From the NCBI GenBank assembly GCA_964409355.1, contig CAYPDC010000001.1:1-64000 (forward strand): DNA of 64,000 nucleotides. The letters are read 5' to 3'. Below, one piece after another: positions 18,370 through 27,621 of the stretch; positions within the stretch are counted from its first letter, which is position 1, and each line of letters begins with the position of its first letter. The stretch is from PCC-10605 sp964409355 (GTDB taxonomy: Bacteria; Cyanobacteriota; Cyanobacteriia; Cyanobacteriales; Cyanobacteriaceae). Under the pieces are notes generated by a model that saw nothing but the letters and a program-made list of their open reading frames with translations, did no database searches and was not told the DNA's origin. The position numbers and the translations under genes are program-made.

Positions 18370-19419
18370 TTAACAAATACGGGGTAATTGTTCACCAGTT
18401 AACATCCCAATAATTCTTTTTGAACCTAGTTTATTCTGTAAGATAACCTTACCTTTATCTGTTTTTTTGACTATACCGATAATATCAGCAAATTGATTTT
18501 CTGCCCTAAAAATTTCTAAGGATTTTTCAGCATCATAAGGTGGAATAAAAGCCACAAATCTTCCCTCATTAGCAATATATAAAGGATCAAAACCTAAAAT
18601 TTCACAAGCCCCTTTTACCTCCTCTTTAACATTAATAGAATTTTCTTGGATAGTAATTTCTAAATGGGAATCAATAGCAATTTCGTTTAAAATACTTGCT
18701 AATCCGCCCCTAGTAATATCTCTTAAACAATGAATTTTTATCCCTAAATTGAGCAATTTTAACACTAAATGATGCAAAGGACAACAATCACTTTCAATGC
18801 TGGTTTCAAATTCTAAACCTTCTCTCACAGCCATAATAGCAATGCCATGTCTGCCAATATCACCACTTAAAATCACCATATCACCCTCTTGAATTGCTTG
18901 AGGATTAATGGTTAAATTATGTTCAATAATGCCTATGGCACTGGTATTAATAAATATACCATCACCTTTGCCTTTTTCAACTACTTTAGTATCCCCCGTC
19001 ACGATGTTAACTTGACTAATTTCCGATGCTTTTTTTATGGATTTTATCACTTCCCAAAAAGTAGCAAAAGATAAGCCTTCTTCTAAGATAAAACTGAGAC
19101 TTAAATACAGAGGTTTTGCCCCTGCCATTGCTAAATCATTAACCGTGCCATATACTGCCATTGAGCCAATATTTCCCCCCGGAAAAAAGAGGGGATTAAC
19201 CACATAAGAATCAGTGGTAAAAGCAATTTTATTTGTATCTAAATTTAAAACTGCCGCATCGTGTTCGACAGAATCAGGGGTAGAAAAAACTGGTAATAAC
19301 ATCTCATTAATTAATTGCCTCATTAGTTTTCCACCCCCCCCATGTGCCATTAAAATATGTGGATATTTTTCTAAAGGTAAAGGGCAATTAAAGTTAAACT
19401 CAGGATAATTATTAGTCAT
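18370..19419 (-). CDS. hypE: Hydrogenase maturation protein HypE
   Basis: HypE dehydrates the carbamoyl group on its C-terminal cysteine to a thiocyanate, which supplies the cyanide ligands of the [NiFe]-hydrogenase iron. The 349-aa protein shows AHGGGGKLMRQLI at the start, FTTDSYVV..FPGGNIG, the GDTKVVEKGKGDG nucleotide-binding loop, RDITRGGLASILNEIA, and the essential C-terminal PRIC ending. Length and key residues are complete. It is divergent from hypD across a 197-bp spacer. Other hyp genes and the hydrogenase itself are not in the window. The bidirectional Hox hydrogenase is the usual client (inference). Confidence 0.95.
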   Translation of the reverse strand: MTNNYPEFNFNCPLPLEKYPHILMAHGGGGKLMRQLINEMLLPVFSTPDSVEHDAAVLNLDTNKIAFTTDSYVVNPLFFPGGNIGSMAVYGTVNDLAMAGAKPLYLSLSFILEEGLSFATFWEVIKSIKKASEISQVNIVTGDTKVVEKGKGDGIFINTSAIGIIEHNLTINPQAIQEGDMVILSGDIGRHGIAIMAVREGLEFETSIESDCCPLHHLVLKLLNLGIKIHCLRDITRGGLASILNEIAIDSHLEITIQENSINVKEEVKGACEILGFDPLYIANEGRFVAFIPPYDAEKSLEIFRAENQFADIIGIVKKTDKGKVILQNKLGSKRIIGMLTGEQLPRIC

Positions 19420-19562
19420 GTATTTCTGATTTTTAATGAATAATTAATATTTATATTTTTCTATTTATATTAACTAATGTATCTTTTTTATCTAACAACA
19501 AATGTTAAGAATTACTATTAATAATATACATTTTATTTAGGGTTGAACAATTTTAGGATCAA

Positions 19563-19583
19563 GGGTTGAACATTATTCAACCC
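19563..19583. repeat. GGGTTGAACA palindrome, copy in hypE-hypD spacer
   Basis: A 21-bp near-perfect palindrome (GGGTTGAACA..TATTCAACCC) sits 33 bases before hypD. A half copy lies at 19540-19550, a full copy at 39271-39291 and a half copy near 765-775. Recurrence in three unrelated spacers suggests a dispersed repeat rather than a hypD-specific operator. Confidence 0.55.
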
Positions 19584-19616
19584 CTACAGCAATTCTATCT
19601 GAGTCTTTAATTTAAT

Positions 19617-20714
19617 ATGAAATTTGTTGACGAATATCGAGATTCTAGTATCGTACAAAAATACGCTCAAACCATTCGGGAAATAACTACCCAACCTTGG
19701 CGAATTATGGAAATTTGTGGCGGACAAACTCACTCTATCATGAAATATGGTCTGACTCAATTATTACCTAATGAAATATCTTTAATACATGGGCCGGGTT
19801 GTCCTGTTTGTGTTACTGATATTGAGAAAATAGACTTAGCAGGTGCGATCGCATCTTTACCCAATGTGATATTATGTTCTTTTGGGGATATGTTGAGAGT
19901 GCCGGGTAGTAAAGAAGATTTGCTGAGTATCAAAGCAAGAGGGGGGGATATTCGCATCGTTTACTCTCCCTTAGATTGTCTGAAAATTGCCCAAGATAAC
20001 CCTGATAAAGAAGTAGTATTTTTTGCCGTAGGATTTGAGACGACAGTTCCTACCACTGCGATGACAGTATATCAAGCTAATCAGAGAAAGTTAAACAATT
20101 TTTCTCTCTTGGTTTCTCATGTCTTAGTGCCTCCTGCCATGGAAGCAATTTTATCATCTCCTTCCTGTCAAATACAAGGTTTTTTGGCCGCAGGGCACGT
20201 TTGTACCGTTATGGGTTATCATCAATATGATCTCATTGCCAATAAATATCAGATACCCATTATCGTAACAGGTTTTGAACCCGTTGATATTTTGCAAGGA
20301 ATTTATTTATGTATTCAGCAATTAGAAAAAGGGATTTATCAAGTGGAAAATCAGTATAATCGCTGTGTAAAAAAACAGGGTAATCAAGAAGCTCAAAATC
20401 TCATCAATAACGTTTTTGATTCTACTAATTATCATTGGCGAGGCATAGGAAAAATAGAGAATAGCGGATTAAGATTAAAAGAAAAATATATAGAATTTGA
20501 TGCTCAAGTAAAATTTTATAGTGTTCAAATATCATCAACTATTAATCATAATAACTGCATTAGTGGTGAAATTTTGCAAGGGATAAAAAAACCTCACCAA
20601 TGTGAGCATTTTGGTAATACTTGTACCCCAGAAAATCCTCTTGGTGCGCCAATGGTATCCTCAGAGGGGGCTTGTGCCGCTTATTATCTTTATTTTAATC
20701 AGAATTATTCTTAA
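19617..20714 (+). CDS. hypD: Hydrogenase maturation protein HypD
   Basis: HypD is the Fe-S scaffold on which, with HypC, the Fe(CN)2CO unit of [NiFe]-hydrogenase is built. The 365-aa sequence begins MKFVDEYRD and has the diagnostic MEICGGQTHSI, HGPGCPVCVT, FGDM.RVPGS, GFETTVPTTA, LAAGHVCTVMGY and VTGFEPVD motifs, with a late cysteine cluster (about residues 325-350) for the 4Fe-4S site. All conserved cysteines appear present. The start has no strong ribosome binding site. Divergent arrangement with hypE is unusual only in lacking hypC next to it. Confidence 0.95.
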   Translation: MKFVDEYRDSSIVQKYAQTIREITTQPWRIMEICGGQTHSIMKYGLTQLLPNEISLIHGPGCPVCVTDIEKIDLAGAIASLPNVILCSFGDMLRVPGSKEDLLSIKARGGDIRIVYSPLDCLKIAQDNPDKEVVFFAVGFETTVPTTAMTVYQANQRKLNNFSLLVSHVLVPPAMEAILSSPSCQIQGFLAAGHVCTVMGYHQYDLIANKYQIPIIVTGFEPVDILQGIYLCIQQLEKGIYQVENQYNRCVKKQGNQEAQNLINNVFDSTNYHWRGIGKIENSGLRLKEKYIEFDAQVKFYSVQISSTINHNNCISGEILQGIKKPHQCEHFGNTCTPENPLGAPMVSSEGACAAYYLYFNQNYS

Positions 20715-20744
20715 CTATACTCAATTCTTAACTATCCTCACTAA

Positions 20745-21398
20745 TTAAGCAGAGAGAGAAGAAGATTGTAACTCAAGGGCAATTTTTTCACTAATACCTT
20801 GAATCCAAAACTCGTCTTGTTTCGTATAACTACGGGGAATATTTGTGGCTACAATCAAAACTCCTTCTTGGTTAAGAGGTAAACAAATTAATCCCTGAAT
20901 ATTAGGGGGAAAGTAATCAAATTCGATTTTACCCGGATAATGCTTTAAATCCACTAAATAAACAGGTTTTTGGGTTTCCATTACTCTTTTGGCAATATTT
21001 CCTATTTTAACGGTGCTAGTCTCCCCTAAAATTCCCCTTCTTAAGATGGTTTTTCCTTGATAGTAAACAATGATGGATTTTGTCACTGTATTGGTGAGAA
21101 TCAGATGACTTGCCCATGCTAACTCAGTTTGCACACTCGAAGGTAAATAAGAGGCTAAATCAAATCCTTCTTTTCCTTCTAAAACAACGCTTTCAGGCGG
21201 ATTAGGGTTTATTTGTCGCATCAAGACGCTAGTTAATAAAAGGGCGGCACAAAGTATTACCCCTAAAGCATCCGATCGCGCCTGAGAATCTAAAACTGTA
21301 ATAGTAGTAAGACGGTTAATCATTAAGAAAAATCCCCCGATGATTCCTGCAACGAGAGGGAAGTTGATCAACCATTGATTTTCTTCTTTTTTCGTCAT
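20745..21398 (-). CDS. CCB2/CCB4-like cofactor assembly of complex C subunit B protein
   Basis: The 217-aa membrane protein has two N-terminal hydrophobic helices (about 10-30 and 44-60), followed by a soluble GAF-like domain rich in beta strands (SIIVYYQGKTILRRG, GLICLPLNQEGVLIVATN). This layout fits the CCB2/CCB4 family, which in chloroplasts is needed to attach haem c(i) to cytochrome b6. Cyanobacterial homologues are inferred to do the same in b6f complex biogenesis. It is convergent with hypD, with 30 bp between stops. The family call is from remembered pattern and could be wrong in detail. Confidence 0.65.
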   Translation of the reverse strand: MTKKEENQWLINFPLVAGIIGGFFLMINRLTTITVLDSQARSDALGVILCAALLLTSVLMRQINPNPPESVVLEGKEGFDLASYLPSSVQTELAWASHLILTNTVTKSIIVYYQGKTILRRGILGETSTVKIGNIAKRVMETQKPVYLVDLKHYPGKIEFDYFPPNIQGLICLPLNQEGVLIVATNIPRSYTKQDEFWIQGISEKIALELQSSSLSA

Positions 21399-21432
21399 AT
21401 TGATTTATTTTAAGCTCACAAATATTGATTAT

Positions 21433-21453
21433 AGTTCATAGTTCATAGTTCAT
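21433..21453. repeat. Heptanucleotide tandem repeat (AGTTCAT x3)
   Basis: Three exact head-to-tail copies of AGTTCAT lie in the spacer before the DUF4912 gene. Similar 7-mer runs occur elsewhere in the window (33189-33230 and several TTAATTC runs), like the short tandemly repeated repetitive sequences described in cyanobacteria. Confidence 0.7.
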
Positions 21454-21639
21454 TCTTGATTCTTCATTGTGAAAAATAGTTGATCCCAAAATAAGTTTTA
21501 AAAATAAAATATATTGAGTAGGATTAACATTATTAGACTAATGGTTGATGTCGGGGCTTCGATCGATAAGCAAATAAAAATAATATTATTTATAAATCTA
21601 ATAATTAATTAAAGGAAATAATCAAGGAATTATCAAACC

Positions 21640-22932
21640 ATGGCAGAGCAAAAACAACCCCTAGAAGAAATGACATTGAGGCAATTAAGGAAAATCGCCA
21701 GTATCCTCAATATTCCTCGCTATAGTCGAATGCGTAAACAACAGTTATTAAACATAATAAAAATAAAAAAGAATGACTTAGGAGATATTTCCCCTGAAAA
21801 ATCCTTTAAATCCCCTCCAACCGATGATTCGCCAAAAAAGCCGTTGAGTAGGTTTTCTGATACGGATTCCCTCCCAGATAAAAGGCGATCGCCCTCCTAC
21901 ATTCCCTCTGACTTACAATCCTGCGATGATGTTGAAGCAGAAAATATCAAGGTTTCATCCTTAAACTATTCCCTGAAAAGTCTTCCTGACAATTTTTTTT
22001 TCGCTGTGGATGATGATTTAGGGGAATTACCTGAAAGCTATGGGGAGGATCGAGTTATGCTTCTTCCCCGTGAACCTCAATGGGGTTACGTTTACTGGGA
22101 TATTTCCCCCCAAAAAGAAAAAGAATTGCGATCTCAGGGGGGCAAACATTTAACCATCAGGCTTTATGATGTCACTGACATTAATCTTGACACTCAATAT
22201 CCCCATAATGTGCAGGAATTTATTTGCGGTGATATAGCTAGGGCTTGGTATGTGCCGATTCCTGTGAGCGATCGCATCTATGTTGTGGATATTGGTTATC
22301 GTTGTGAGGATGGGCGTTGGTTACAAATAGCTCGATCGCCCCAAGTTAAAGTACCTGCTATTTATCCTAGTGATGTGGTGGAAGATGTCTTTGCAACCAT
22401 TACATGGGATCAGGATTTACCAAAAAGCCAATTAAGCCTATCATCTTCTACTAATGGCAATGGTAAAACCACTAACGGCAAAAAGGAGATTATTCCTGTC
22501 ACCGTACCTTCTCAAGTATTTTCTGATGCTAGTAAGGCGGTAAGTTCATGGACACTTCAGGATTATAGTTCTTTGATGGAGAGAAAAATTTGGGCTTCAG
22601 GTATGGGTTTAATGTCAGGATCTGGTGCGGGTTTTTCGGGGGATTTAGTCTGGAATCGCAAATTCTGGTTAGTGGCAAATGCGGAGTTAATCGTCTATGG
22701 TATCACCGATCCCAATGCTACTGTTACTATCGGTAATCAACAAATTAGTTTAAACCCTGATGGTACTTTTCGTATTCATGTCCCTTTCCCTGATGGTAAT
22801 ATAGATTATCCTATCAAAGCCATCGCCCCCGATGGGGAACAAGTGCGATCGATTCACCTCAGTTTTAACCGTGAAACCCTCTCGGAAAATACTAATCAAA
22901 AAGAAGATGCGATCGTTGAGTGGTTTAAATAA
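21640..22932 (+). CDS. DUF4912 protein with N-terminal SAP/Rho-N-like domain
   Basis: The 430-aa protein starts with a Rho-N/SAP-like helical motif (LRQLRKIASILNIPRYSRMRK, residues about 14-34) that usually contacts nucleic acid. A polar linker follows, then a DUF4912 domain (about 125-250) with LPREPQWGYVYWDIS, a motif also found in Firmicute proteins. The C-terminal part (about 340-410) resembles an Ig-like bacterial fold with NPDGTFRIHVPFPDG. Proteins of this design are common in cyanobacteria, but no function is established. It sits between two minus-strand genes. Confidence 0.75.
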   Translation: MAEQKQPLEEMTLRQLRKIASILNIPRYSRMRKQQLLNIIKIKKNDLGDISPEKSFKSPPTDDSPKKPLSRFSDTDSLPDKRRSPSYIPSDLQSCDDVEAENIKVSSLNYSLKSLPDNFFFAVDDDLGELPESYGEDRVMLLPREPQWGYVYWDISPQKEKELRSQGGKHLTIRLYDVTDINLDTQYPHNVQEFICGDIARAWYVPIPVSDRIYVVDIGYRCEDGRWLQIARSPQVKVPAIYPSDVVEDVFATITWDQDLPKSQLSLSSSTNGNGKTTNGKKEIIPVTVPSQVFSDASKAVSSWTLQDYSSLMERKIWASGMGLMSGSGAGFSGDLVWNRKFWLVANAELIVYGITDPNATVTIGNQQISLNPDGTFRIHVPFPDGNIDYPIKAIAPDGEQVRSIHLSFNRETLSENTNQKEDAIVEWFK

Positions 22933-22999
22933 TCGAAAATTTTATAAGAGAGTATAGTAGAGTAGGGTGGGTAATACCCACCAGTTTTAATTTCAGTAA

Positions 23000-23635
23000 T
23001 TAGCGAATAAAATTACAGACTAACCATAACAAACAAAAAGTAAATAAAGAGGCAAATTGTTCTGCACTAAAACTAAAACTAAGTCCAGCAGTCATAGATA
23101 AACTAAAAATTATATTTGCCGAAACAATACCGACAATAAAAGCAATAAAAGTAATGCCGACAGAACGCCAAAAAGCCTTTTGTTTCCGATATAAAACTGC
23201 AAAACTTGTTCCCACTCCTATGGTTAACAATAAAGGTAAAGTTTCACTGTTATTATTAACAAGACTAACAATAATTAAAACTAAGAAAATAAGACTATTA
23301 ATTAATAATTCTTTACCATAAGTAGCTTTAATCAAATTATTAAACCAAGAGGAAATATTGAGATTATTTTGAGGATTAGAAATAACAGCTACTTTCTTCT
23401 TTTCAACGGTTTTTTCAGGGAAACGTATTTGTTCTGGCACTTTTATTTTCCCTTCCTGTCTTAGACGTAATCTTTGCATAATAATCGCATCGTAAGCAAC
23501 TTCAATATTTTCTATTAGTTCAGGATTACTCTCATATTGAATCTTTAATTTTTGTTTAGCGTTTTGTATTTCCTCAAAAGAAGCATCCTCACTTACTCCT
23601 AATTGTTCATAAGGATTTAACTCACCCATTGTCAT
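23000..23635 (-). CDS. CPP1-like (DUF3353) membrane protein with J-like domain
   Basis: The 211-aa protein opens with a degenerate J-like domain (NPYEQLGVSEDASFEEIQNA) lacking the HPD tripeptide, followed by four hydrophobic helices (about 110-205). This matches the CPP1-like family, whose plant member is a chaperone-like protein that stabilises protochlorophyllide oxidoreductase in the membrane; that role is only inferred here. GGAGG lies just upstream of the ATG at 23635; an in-frame ATG two codons later (23629) is nearly as good. It is convergent with the DUF4912 gene. Confidence 0.8.
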   Translation of the reverse strand: MTMGELNPYEQLGVSEDASFEEIQNAKQKLKIQYESNPELIENIEVAYDAIIMQRLRLRQEGKIKVPEQIRFPEKTVEKKKVAVISNPQNNLNISSWFNNLIKATYGKELLINSLIFLVLIIVSLVNNNSETLPLLLTIGVGTSFAVLYRKQKAFWRSVGITFIAFIVGIVSANIIFSLSMTAGLSFSFSAEQFASLFTFCLLWLVCNFIR

Positions 23636-23799
23636 TTCTTCCTCCGATTCCTTCTATTTATTTAGTTACAATAAAAATGCTAGTGAAAAATCTTTTGATT
23701 ATCATTCCAAGATAACATTACCATAGATTTTTTGTGAACGGAAAAAATAAGTTTTAAAATCAAGTAAAATAATTTACATTCAATTCTGAATCTCAATTT

Positions 23800-25482
23800 A
23801 TGGTTCTCTTTCCTGTTTCATTGGGCAAGAAATTAACTGCCCTTAGTTTAAGCCTTCTTTCTTTAAGCACATTGAACATAAAGGAGATTTATGGGGCGGA
23901 TAATATTTTTTTCGTTTATAGTCCTTTAATCGCATCTTTAAGGGTAGAATCCTTAGAAAAGTTTGCCAAGGATGGTACAGTTAACCGAAATCTTGGTTTC
24001 TATCTTAACCTTGCAAGGGTAAATGAGCAACAAAAAGCCGAATTTAGAAAGGCATTAACAACCCCCGTTGAAGTTGATCCTGTCTTACTCTCTCGTATCC
24101 TTAATACAGATGAAGCAGAAAGACTCCTTAACTATTTTGGTTCAGTTATCAATATTCGAGGTGGTAGCAATGGTAAATTTTTACTACGGGGGGCATTAAT
24201 TAAAGCAGCAATGGAAAAAGACGGCTTAACCCTCTTAAATGTTTTACGCAACTTAGCTGTTGACATTCAAATTAACATCCCCCGCATCTTAGACTATAGT
24301 GAGCAAATCAACTTAATTGTTGATGGTAGTAATTTATTTGTTAGTGAAGTAGAAGGATTGGGAGAAAAAGAGGCACAATTAGCCAAACTCGTGGACTTTT
24401 CCCTATTACCAGATATTCGTCAAAAGGGTTCTTTTGCCGTTACTAATTCTCGCTTAGATCTGGTAGATTCTAACAGAAATAGAAAATTATATGTAGAAAT
24501 ATTCCAACCCACTCAATTAACAGGAAATGATGTTCCCGTAGTAGTTTTTTCTCATGGATTAAGTTCACGTCCCGAAGATTTTAGCAGATGGGCAACCCAT
24601 TTGGCTTCTTATGGTTATGTTGTGGTTTTACCTCAACACCCCGGCAGTGACACTCGACAAACGGAAGACTTTTTAGCAGGTTTATCCCGTGAGATATTTC
24701 GTCTGAATGAATTTATCGATCGCCCCTTAGACATTACTTTTGTGTTGAATGAATTAACCCGTTTAAATAATAGCCAATTCGGGGGTAAATTAAACCTCAA
24801 AAGCGTAGGAGTTGGAGGGCATTCCTTTGGTGGTTATACCGCCTTAGCGGTTGCAGGGGCAAAAATTAACTTTCCACAATTAGAACGTAGTTGTAATTTA
24901 GATATAGGTAATTTAAACACTGCTCTTTTATTACAATGCCGTGCATTACAACTACCGAGAAAAGACTATGATTTCCGAGATGAAAGGGTAAAGGCAGTAT
25001 TTACCGTTAATCCTGTCAACGCATCCATTTTTGGAGTTGATGGTTTAAACGATATTAATGTACCCTTATTTGTAGCAGCAGGTAGTCTTGATCCTGCTAC
25101 TCCTTTTGTTTTTGAACAAGCAAGAACATTTCCTTTCTTAACCAATTCTAATGTTTATTTACAGTTACAGGAAGGACAAGCCCATGTGGATTTTTCTCAA
25201 TTAGATGCAGGTATCAGCGATTTGATCGAAACCGTTGGTAATTTAACCTTACCTTCCCCCTATTTACTCGATGAATATACTAACTCAATGATGTTGGCAT
25301 TTTTCCAAGTGCATTTACGAAATAAAGAGGATTATAGTGTCTTTTTACAGTCTAATTATGCACAGTTTATGAGTGAAGGGCAAGAGTTTAGAACCTTTTT
25401 AATTACTTCTCAATTTTTACCTGAATTAAGAGATAAATTTGATCAATTTTTAATGGATAATTATGACATTATTTTTCGTTAA
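23800..25482 (+). CDS. Exported alpha/beta hydrolase with N-terminal DUF1400 domain
   Basis: The 560-aa protein has a signal peptide (to about residue 33), a DUF1400 domain (about 35-170) and an alpha/beta hydrolase domain (about 215-470). Hydrolase signatures are VVVFSHGLSSRPEDF, LPQHPGSD and the nucleophile elbow GHSFGG, with a late Asp (GSLDPATP) and His (GQAHVDF) completing a plausible triad. The family is related to platelet-activating-factor acetylhydrolase and dienelactone hydrolase; the natural substrate is unknown. A second, hydrolase-free DUF1400 protein is encoded at 33329-33859. Confidence 0.85.
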   Translation: MVLFPVSLGKKLTALSLSLLSLSTLNIKEIYGADNIFFVYSPLIASLRVESLEKFAKDGTVNRNLGFYLNLARVNEQQKAEFRKALTTPVEVDPVLLSRILNTDEAERLLNYFGSVINIRGGSNGKFLLRGALIKAAMEKDGLTLLNVLRNLAVDIQINIPRILDYSEQINLIVDGSNLFVSEVEGLGEKEAQLAKLVDFSLLPDIRQKGSFAVTNSRLDLVDSNRNRKLYVEIFQPTQLTGNDVPVVVFSHGLSSRPEDFSRWATHLASYGYVVVLPQHPGSDTRQTEDFLAGLSREIFRLNEFIDRPLDITFVLNELTRLNNSQFGGKLNLKSVGVGGHSFGGYTALAVAGAKINFPQLERSCNLDIGNLNTALLLQCRALQLPRKDYDFRDERVKAVFTVNPVNASIFGVDGLNDINVPLFVAAGSLDPATPFVFEQARTFPFLTNSNVYLQLQEGQAHVDFSQLDAGISDLIETVGNLTLPSPYLLDEYTNSMMLAFFQVHLRNKEDYSVFLQSNYAQFMSEGQEFRTFLITSQFLPELRDKFDQFLMDNYDIIFR

Positions 25483-25904
25483 AAAGCAAAAAGTAAAACG
25501 TTAAGAAGACGAGAAGGGTGTTAGGGGGAGAGAGGGAGAAAGGAAGAAAGGGGGAAGGGGGGATTTTTTCTAATAATTGATTAATAGTTAAAAACTTCTG
25601 TGTCTCACACTATCTGTTAGTTTTAGAAATTGACATTTTAGAGAATAAAAATTCCCTGCTTAAATAACCATTACACATCATAATTAACTCTAAAAATAAG
25701 TCAAATTTCCCCTCTTTCTTTGCCCAAAATTAAGATAAATTCTGACACCGGACAGTTTTTATTAAGTATTTGCGAAAAACCAGAAGCAGTATTTTTTTTA
25801 TTACTTAATTGTTGCAAATTACCTAAATCAAAGATTTTTGTATCGAACTCAGGTTATTATTAATTAGTTTGAAAAGCCTTATATCTGAATTATCTAAATT
25901 AAAC
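25483..25904. other. Intergenic region with repeat family C
   Basis: After the hydrolase stop, the DNA holds a purine-rich run and then a copy of repeat family C at about 25555-25660, listed separately. The remainder to 25904 is AT-rich and should hold the promoter of the lipoprotein gene. No small gene was found. Confidence 0.55.
25555..25660. repeat. Repeat family C copy
   Basis: The core reads GGGGGGATTTTTTCTAATAA, then TTGATTAATAGTTAAAAACT, CACTATCTGTTAGTTTTAGA and AATTGACATTTT. Related copies lie at about 33950-34078 and 41875-42002, and a half copy at 18320-18372. Copies lie 3' of genes or just before gene ends, suggesting a dispersed element with a terminator-like neighbourhood. Confidence 0.6.
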
Positions 25905-27533
25905 ATGATACAAATAAAAAAATTATTAAAGTATATTGGTTTAGGATTAATTTTTTGTATTTTAATTGTTGCCTGTAGTTCTACTCCCAGTAATCAAAAT
26001 ATTTCTAATGATTCACCCGTAAATAATGGTAGGATTAGTATTGGTACAACATTAAGAGCAAGAACATTAGATCCCGCCGATAGCTACGAAGCAGCAGGAT
26101 TGAATCTTATTTACAATATTACGGAAAGTCTTTACACTTATCAGTTAGGGACAACGGAATTAATACCTTTATTAGCCCAAGAAATGCCAACAATTAGCGA
26201 TGATGGCTTAGTTTATACAATTCCTCTTAAGCAGGGAGTGAAATTTCACGATGGTAATACATTCAATGCTGAAGCGATGAAGTTTTCCTTAGATAGATTT
26301 ATACACAATGGCGGTAAACCTTCTTTTCTTCTTAGTGACACCATTAAGGAAATTCAAGTAACGGGAGAATATGAGTTAACCATTACTCTTTATAAACCTT
26401 TTTCGGCTTTTACTGCTTTACTCGCTTTTCCGGGGTCTTGTGCTGTGTCTCCACAGGCTTATACTATTGGTGAGGGTGAATTTAAACCTAATGAGTTAAT
26501 TGGTACTGGTCGTTATAAGTTGACCGCTTTCAATAGTGATTCAGTTAGTTTCGATGTGTTTGATGATTATTGGGGCGAAAAACCCGTTAACCAAGGGATT
26601 GACATACAAATTTACTCAGGAAATTCTGCTAATTTATACAATAGTTTTTTAACTAAAGCTATTGATGTAGCTTATCAAACTTTTGCTCCCGAACAAATTA
26701 CCACTCTATTGAGAGATACTGAATCTGGTGCTTTTAAGGTGATTCAAGGCTCTGGTACTGTGGTAAGTTATATGGTATTAAATCGGAATCAACCTCCTTT
26801 AGATCAATTACCTGTGAGAAGGGCGATCGCGCTTTTAATCAATCGTAACTTAATGATAGAACGAGTATTGCAGGGACAGTCTGAATCTTTATATAGTTTA
26901 ATTCCTACCGTCTTCGACGCTTATCAACCAGTTTTTCAGACAGAAAATGACAGCGACAATATTCAACAAGTTAGACAATTATTAACCGAAGCAGGATACT
27001 CTTCCTTAAATCCCGCCGTGGTAGAAATATGGTATCCTTCCGCATCAAAAATCCGTAGTGGGGTTGCTAATACTCTCAGGGCGATCGCAGAGCAAGAATT
27101 AGATGGTATGATCCAATTTATTCCCAGTGGAGTGGAAAGTGCCACTGCTTTTAGTAATTTAGGGAAAGGCATTTATCAGAGTTTTTTAGGTGACTGGTAT
27201 CCCGACTTTCTTGATGAAGATAACTACATTCAACCCTTCCTACAATGTATGCAGGGTGACAAAATCGAAGGATGTTTAGAAGGAGGTGCGCAAGCTCAAG
27301 GCTCATTTTTCTATAATAAGAAAATGAATGAATTAATTGATCAACAACGGCAAGAAAGTGATTTAACCAAAAGAAAGGAAATATTTGCCCAAATTCAGAA
27401 TGTTTTAGCGGAGGAAGTGCCTTATATCCCCCTTTGGCAAAATAAAGATTATGCTTTTTTCCATAATAATATTGAGGGGGTAAAAATTAATCCTAGTCAA
27501 CAATTCCCATTTTGGACGATTAAAGCCAATTAA
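25905..27533 (+). CDS. Family 5 (peptide/oligopeptide-type) ABC transporter substrate-binding lipoprotein
   Basis: The product of about 542 aa has a lipoprotein signal (LIFCILIVAC, with lipobox VAC and Cys about residue 23), so it should be anchored to the cytoplasmic membrane facing the periplasm. The remainder matches SBP_bac_5: TLDPADSYEAAGLNLIYNI, LAQEMPTISDDGLVYTIPLK, GVKFHDG..FNAEAMKFSLDR and GTGRYKL. These proteins bind peptides, nickel or similar ligands for Dpp/Opp-type importers. No permease or ATPase lies nearby, so the partner is elsewhere. The ATG at 25905 precedes the signal directly; a TTG 12 codons earlier seems unlikely. Confidence 0.88.
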   Translation: MIQIKKLLKYIGLGLIFCILIVACSSTPSNQNISNDSPVNNGRISIGTTLRARTLDPADSYEAAGLNLIYNITESLYTYQLGTTELIPLLAQEMPTISDDGLVYTIPLKQGVKFHDGNTFNAEAMKFSLDRFIHNGGKPSFLLSDTIKEIQVTGEYELTITLYKPFSAFTALLAFPGSCAVSPQAYTIGEGEFKPNELIGTGRYKLTAFNSDSVSFDVFDDYWGEKPVNQGIDIQIYSGNSANLYNSFLTKAIDVAYQTFAPEQITTLLRDTESGAFKVIQGSGTVVSYMVLNRNQPPLDQLPVRRAIALLINRNLMIERVLQGQSESLYSLIPTVFDAYQPVFQTENDSDNIQQVRQLLTEAGYSSLNPAVVEIWYPSASKIRSGVANTLRAIAEQELDGMIQFIPSGVESATAFSNLGKGIYQSFLGDWYPDFLDEDNYIQPFLQCMQGDKIEGCLEGGAQAQGSFFYNKKMNELIDQQRQESDLTKRKEIFAQIQNVLAEEVPYIPLWQNKDYAFFHNNIEGVKINPSQQFPFWTIKAN

Positions 27534-27621
27534 TTAGGCTAAACACCTTAATTTATAAACACCCCTCCTGACTCCTGACTCCTTTACCCAAGTATGACAT
27601 TTAGAAGTACGGAATGTCGGA

